From positions 1 to 64,000 of the forward strand of contig SUYV01000001.1 in assembly GCA_015060255.1 (NCBI GenBank): DNA of 64,000 nt, written 5' to 3'. Both the position numbers and the translations under genes were made by a program. Origin of the DNA: Bacteroidales bacterium. Lineage in GTDB: Bacteria > Bacteroidota > Bacteroidia > Bacteroidales > UBA932. Shown here one piece after another: positions 58,534 to 64,000 of the stretch; position 1 is the stretch's first letter; every line of letters starts with the position of its first letter. A model generated the notes under the pieces. It was not told where the DNA came from, ran no database searches, and worked only from the letters and a program-made list of their open reading frames with translations.

Positions 58534-59973
58534 ATGAAAAAGAAGTCTTTCCTTTTTATCACGGCCATTGTGTTCATAGCCGTAACTTTCATCAGCTGTA
58601 CTCAGCCAGTTGATCCGGAGCAGATTCCGGGACAGGACGACCAGGAGCAGCAGGAACCGGAGAAGCTGGAGGCGCTCACAGGAACCGTGCTCGTGACTGA
58701 TAACTGGGTATGGGATTCGAAACCTGCCATTGTCATAGAGGTTTCTAACCCCAATAAAGTGGATGTGACTGAGGTTGTCAGTGTGGCTATAACCACTGAC
58801 CTCAAGAAGGCTGTCACTACTGTGGAGCAGAGCGTAGAGGTTCCGGCATCAGGAACAAAGAAGGTGACCATAAGCACAGAGGAAGATCTTGAACCAGGTT
58901 TCTACAAGGCAAGATGCATGGTCGGTAAAAAGGCTGTACGCTCATTCTTCTTCGGAATCTCTCCGTATGAAGTGGTGTCAGAGCCAGACATGCAGCCGGA
59001 TTTCGATGAATACTGGACAAATGCCAAGGCATGTCTTCCGGAGTTGGTGGAGGGAGAGACCGTTACACTTACCGAGGTTACAACCAAGAGCAACGACAAG
59101 AGCAAGGTTTATCTCGTGAAGATGCAGTCTGCACCTAACAGTCCGGATGGCGAACCTGTGATTGTACGTGGATTCTATGTAGAGCCTCAGGATGGTGAAA
59201 AGCACCCTGTAATCATGCATTTCTTCGGATGGGATGACAGAGGCGGTAGCGTTACAGTCCCTTCCGGCGGATCCGGAATTTATGCTGAGTTCTATCTCTC
59301 TACCCGTGGACAATATAATAATAACCGCCCTGCGGCATTCGAAAAGACTGAGGAATGGATTGCAGAGTATGGCGAGTGGGTGCCGGATGACCCTTGCGAG
59401 TATGCATCGATCATGAAACCTAACGATAAATATAACTGGTTCGGATTCAACTTCGGAGACAAGGACGGATTCTATTATCGTGGTGCTTTCCTTGACTGCG
59501 TTCAGGCGGTGCGCTTCATGGCTTCACGCTCTACAAGCGACATGAACAACCTTTTTGCAGAGGGCTCAAGCCAGGGTGGTGCGCTTTCTTATGCATGTGC
59601 CGCTCTCAGTGATTATCCTTTTACAGCCATTGCGTGCAACGTGGCTTTCCTGGGCGATTATCCTGATTACTTCAATATAGTTTCATGGCCTGGTGATACG
59701 GCAAAGGCGAACAAGGGCTCGATGACTGATGAGGAAATGTATGCATTCCTTTCATATTATGATACAAAGAATCTCGCGACGAAGATTTCGTGTGCGGTGC
59801 TCGCCAGCAGCGGCCTTCAAGATGGTACATGCCCTCCTCATACCAATTTCGCGGCATTCAACAATCTGAATACTGAGGATAAGGAGATGGTCATAGATCC
59901 TGAGATGGGGCATAGCTATCCTGCAGGATGGTCAACTAAACAATCTAATTTCTTTAAAGAGAGAATAAAGTAA
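58534..59973 (+). CDS. AXE1/CE7-type acetyl esterase, lipoprotein
   Basis: 479 residues; signal MKKKSFLFITAIVFIAVTFI then SC. Residues ~40-145 form an Ig-like domain (VVSVAITTDLKKAVTTVEQS). The alpha/beta hydrolase follows: PDFDEYWTNAKACLPEL (the typical AXE1 start), HPVIMHFFGWDDRGG, YLSTRGQ (RGQ motif), FLDCVQAVRFMASR, NLFAEGSSQGGALSYACAAL near 350 (Ser nucleophile in GSSQGG), SSGLQDGTCPPHTNFAAFN (Asp) and DPEMGHSYP (His). AXE1/CE7 enzymes remove O-acetyl groups from xylan, sugars or cephalosporin C. Here O-deacetylation of a host or microbial glycan ahead of the glycosidases is the likely role; action on N-acetyl groups would be atypical. Confidence 0.84.
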   Translation: MKKKSFLFITAIVFIAVTFISCTQPVDPEQIPGQDDQEQQEPEKLEALTGTVLVTDNWVWDSKPAIVIEVSNPNKVDVTEVVSVAITTDLKKAVTTVEQSVEVPASGTKKVTISTEEDLEPGFYKARCMVGKKAVRSFFFGISPYEVVSEPDMQPDFDEYWTNAKACLPELVEGETVTLTEVTTKSNDKSKVYLVKMQSAPNSPDGEPVIVRGFYVEPQDGEKHPVIMHFFGWDDRGGSVTVPSGGSGIYAEFYLSTRGQYNNNRPAAFEKTEEWIAEYGEWVPDDPCEYASIMKPNDKYNWFGFNFGDKDGFYYRGAFLDCVQAVRFMASRSTSDMNNLFAEGSSQGGALSYACAALSDYPFTAIACNVAFLGDYPDYFNIVSWPGDTAKANKGSMTDEEMYAFLSYYDTKNLATKISCAVLASSGLQDGTCPPHTNFAAFNNLNTEDKEMVIDPEMGHSYPAGWSTKQSNFFKERIK

Positions 59974-59989
59974 TAAACATAACCATAAG

Positions 59990-61402
59990 ATGACACTTAT
60001 AAAATCTATTTCCGGAATTCGTGGCACGATCGGAGGCGCTCTGGGCGAGGGTCTTTCGCCACTTGATATCGTAAAGTTCACTTATGCATATTGTGAGAAG
60101 ATGCGCGAGCGTCGTCCGAAGCCTTGCAGCGAGCGTTACAAGGTGGTTGTGGGCAAGGATGCACGCCTTTCGGGTGATATGGTCGAGCATCTCGTGTGCG
60201 GTACTCTGATCGCGTGCGGAGTCGATGTCGTGAAGGCAGGATTCTGTTCGACGCCTACGACAGAGATGGCAGTGGTTTTCGAAGAGGCGGACGGAGGCAT
60301 CATCCTTACTGCGTCTCATAATCCTAAGCAGTGGAACGCCCTGAAGCTTCTCAATGAGAAGGGAGAATTCCTCAATGCAGCAGAAGGAGCAGCTGTTCTT
60401 GCATGTGCAGAGGCGGAAGATTTCAACTTCGCGCAGGTCGATGACCTGGGCATGATCGAGGAAAAGGATTTTACAGATGCTCATCTTGATGCAGTTCTTG
60501 CTCTTCCTGCTGTGGATGTGGATGCAGTCCGTGCTGCAGGCTTCAAGGTTGCCCTTGACGCGGTCAACTCGGTCGGAGGCATCATAATGCCTCGTCTTCT
60601 TGAGCGCATGGGTGTCGAGTGCGTATGTGTGAACTGTGAGCCTACCGGCGAGTTCGCGCACAATCCTGAGCCGCTTCCTGCCAATCTGGTTGAACTCAGC
60701 GAGGCGGTTGTAGCAAACGGCGCTGATTTCGGTATCTCGGTTGACCCAGACGTGGACCGTCTTGCGCTTATCTGCGAGAACGGTCAGCCTTTCGGCGAGG
60801 AGTATACTCTCGTGAGCGTGGCAGACTACCTTCTGTCAAGAGGCGCAGAGGCTCCATATAAGATGGTGACTTCATCAAACCTCTCGTCTTCACGTGCGCT
60901 TCGTGATGTGACCGAGCAGTATGGCGGAGAGTATTTCGCAGCAGCGGTAGGCGAGGTCAATGTGACTACAAAGATGAAGGAGTGCGGAGCTCTCATCGGC
61001 GGCGAGGGCAATGGAGGCGTCATCTATCCTGCTCTTCACTATGGACGAGACGCGATGGTCGGCGTGGCTCTTTTCCTGACCAACCTTGCATATAAGAAGA
61101 TGAAGGTCTCGGAGCTTCTCAAGACCTATCCTCAGTATGTGATCGCAAAGAACAAGATCGAGCTTTCTGACAGCGCTCTCATAGACAGTATCCTTGAAGA
61201 GGTTAAGACAGTCTTCGCGGCAGAAGACATCAATACGATTGACGGCGTGAAGATCTCTTTCGAATCACGCAAGGAATGGGTTCATCTTCGTCGTTCGAAC
61301 ACTGAGCCTATTATCCGCATTTATGCAGAGGCTTCAACAAAAGAGGCCGCAGACGCGCTTGCGCAGCAGATTATAGACATAGCAAATAAAATCATAGCAT
61401 AA
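59990..61402 (+). CDS. glmM: Phosphoglucosamine/phosphohexomutase
   Basis: 470 residues, cytoplasmic alpha-D-phosphohexomutase. Motifs in order: SGIRGTIGGALGEGLSP near 6; active-site serine loop GGIILTASHNPKQWNALKLL near 103; metal loop VDPDVDRLALICENG near 250; sugar loop GGEGNGGVIYP near 342; phosphate loop HLRRSNTEPIIRIYAEA near 432. It interconverts hexose or hexosamine 1- and 6-phosphates. In this locus it could link the two inferred GalNAc routes (1-P and 6-P) or supply the nucleotidyltransferase encoded immediately downstream (one-base overlap, TAATG). glmM is a family-based symbol; substrate could be glucosamine-P, mannose-P or galactosamine-P. Confidence 0.88.
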   Translation: MTLIKSISGIRGTIGGALGEGLSPLDIVKFTYAYCEKMRERRPKPCSERYKVVVGKDARLSGDMVEHLVCGTLIACGVDVVKAGFCSTPTTEMAVVFEEADGGIILTASHNPKQWNALKLLNEKGEFLNAAEGAAVLACAEAEDFNFAQVDDLGMIEEKDFTDAHLDAVLALPAVDVDAVRAAGFKVALDAVNSVGGIIMPRLLERMGVECVCVNCEPTGEFAHNPEPLPANLVELSEAVVANGADFGISVDPDVDRLALICENGQPFGEEYTLVSVADYLLSRGAEAPYKMVTSSNLSSSRALRDVTEQYGGEYFAAAVGEVNVTTKMKECGALIGGEGNGGVIYPALHYGRDAMVGVALFLTNLAYKKMKVSELLKTYPQYVIAKNKIELSDSALIDSILEEVKTVFAAEDINTIDGVKISFESRKEWVHLRRSNTEPIIRIYAEASTKEAADALAQQIIDIANKIIA

Positions 61403-62331
61403 TGAAACCTACACTATTAGTATTGGCGGCCGGAATGGGCAGCCGTTATGGTGGACTGAAACAGCTTGATACTCTCGGTCCTTCAGGAGAAACAATCATA
61501 GATTATTCCATCTACGATGCCGTCCAGGCTGGTTTCGGAAAGATTGTTTACATTGTTCGCGAATATTTCAGAGAAGATATGGAGAAGGCCGTCCATGAGA
61601 AATACGGCAATGTGAAATGCATCGACGGCACTCCGCTAGAACTTGCTTTCGTGACTCAGGAACTCGACAAGATTCCTGCTGGTTTCACTCTCAATCCTGA
61701 AAGGCAGAAGCCATGGGGAACGGCCCATGCAATCCTTATGGCAAAGGATGTCATAAAGGAACCTTTTGCAGTCATCAACGGTGATGACTATTATGGAAAG
61801 GATTCATTCCATATTCTTGGTGACTGGCTGAGAAAGCATGAGGGAACGACAGGACATTACGCTCTCGTGGGATTCGAGCTCGACAATACTTTGTCAGAGT
61901 CAGGAAGTGTTTCCCGTGGAGTAGGATCTGCAGATGAGTCGGACTATCTGACAGACGTGGTGGAGCATCATAAGATTGCAAAGGCAGAAGATGGAAAGAT
62001 ATACGGAGAGAACAGTGCAACAGGCGAGATCGTGGAGCTGGCGCCTAAGTCCCTCTGTTCTATGAACATGTGGGGATTCACTCCTGATTATTTCGAAAAG
62101 AGTGAGGAGATCTTCACCGGCTTCCTGCAGAAGAATATCGGTGAACTCAAGTCAGAGTTCTATATTCCGTATGCAATCGACTGCATCATCAAGAGCGGCG
62201 AAGGCAAGTGCGAACTTCTCAAGACATCTTCACGATGGTTCGGAGTTACCTTCAAGGAGGATCGTCCTGGTGTAGTAGCCAAATTCCAGGAATTTGCCGA
62301 TAACGGCATCTATCCGTCACCATTGTATTGA
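61402..62331 (+). CDS. Sugar-1-phosphate nucleotidyltransferase
   Basis: 309 residues, cytoplasmic GT-A-type nucleotidyltransferase. LLVLAAGMGSRYGGLKQLD at the start is the NTP-binding G-G-R---K loop; PWGTAHAILMAK near 112; VINGDDYYGKDSF near 128 contains the metal-binding Asp pair; then MNMWGFTPDYFEKSEEIF near 218 and a C-terminal SRWFGVTFKEDRPGV. The type resembles UTP-dependent enzymes that sit beside NahK-like kinases in Bacteroidetes. With the NahK-like kinase at 28917-29987 and galE it would complete GalNAc or GlcNAc to UDP-sugar conversion. The donor and sugar are inferred, not shown. Confidence 0.82.
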   Translation: MKPTLLVLAAGMGSRYGGLKQLDTLGPSGETIIDYSIYDAVQAGFGKIVYIVREYFREDMEKAVHEKYGNVKCIDGTPLELAFVTQELDKIPAGFTLNPERQKPWGTAHAILMAKDVIKEPFAVINGDDYYGKDSFHILGDWLRKHEGTTGHYALVGFELDNTLSESGSVSRGVGSADESDYLTDVVEHHKIAKAEDGKIYGENSATGEIVELAPKSLCSMNMWGFTPDYFEKSEEIFTGFLQKNIGELKSEFYIPYAIDCIIKSGEGKCELLKTSSRWFGVTFKEDRPGVVAKFQEFADNGIYPSPLY

Positions 62332-62365
62332 TTGACATAATTATATTAACATCACACTGATAAAA

Positions 62366-64000
<1,635 letters not shown>

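Overview
The window reads as a chromosomal segment of a gut- or rumen-type Bacteroidales (Bacteroidetes). The evidence is promoters of the TTTG-N19-TAnnTTTG class, absence of Shine-Dalgarno sequences, many lipoproteins with short signal peptides, BACON domains, a SusC/SusD pair, GH109 and a fusA-rpsJ arrangement. The genus cannot be fixed from sequence alone.

Left edge (1-4004): the 3' part of fusA, rpsJ, a tRNA with anticodon CAT and an unusual T-loop, a bidirectional terminator, and trkH. Next to trkH is a scar in which the tail of a Na/Pi cotransporter gene (minus strand) abuts the tail of a sensor histidine kinase gene (plus strand).

4127-16107 (plus): a promoter and a run of secreted lipoproteins. 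These are a BACON protein, a BACON/PKD/BspA-type leucine-rich-repeat protein, a BACON/Fib_succ_major protein, a 48-residue peptide gene absent from a long-ORF view, a 1385-residue modular protein with duplicated modules, and a further lipoprotein. They look like a surface adhesion or glycan-binding set.

16091-22217 (minus): an operon of Tat-exported dipeptide epimerase, GH2, a nucleoside-deoxyribosyltransferase-like lipoprotein, a DUF1232 protein and a GH43-like enzyme. It diverges, across 44 bp, from a DUF4434 lipoprotein gene whose promoter predicts a nearly leaderless mRNA. Xaa-Pro aminopeptidase, a fold-back element, DUF456 and a Gfo/Idh/MocA oxidoreductase follow. A short AT-rich decayed patch (26993-28838) holds a frameshifted lipoprotein, a C10 peptidase tail, another lipoprotein and an IS1182-type transposase fragment.

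28917-64000 is the centre of interest: a ~35 kb locus that looks dedicated to N-acetylgalactosamine-containing glycans. The minus arm encodes a PfkB kinase, a GH36-like enzyme, a GH109 alpha-N-acetylgalactosaminidase, a CBM9-like protein and a NahK-like anomeric kinase. A DeoR/AgaR-type regulator sits in the divergent region, with shared TTTCG-type operator repeats at three or four promoters. The plus arm has AgaS, the GatZ/KbaZ tagatose-bisphosphate aldolase subunit, SusC, SusD and a zinc-ribbon-like lipoprotein. These are followed by five DUF4832-type proteins (three with DUF4874), an SdiA-regulated-domain protein, a thioredoxin-like lipoprotein, an alkaline phosphatase, an AXE1-type esterase, a phosphohexomutase, a sugar nucleotidyltransferase, a sugar/proton MFS transporter and galE (cut by the window end). 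Together they suggest two intracellular routes for GalNAc or galactosamine. One is a 6-phosphate (Aga) route to tagatose bisphosphate. The other is a 1-phosphate (NahK / nucleotidyltransferase / GalE) route. Both would be fed by an outer-membrane system whose DUF4832 paralogues are the best candidates for undescribed polymer-active proteins.
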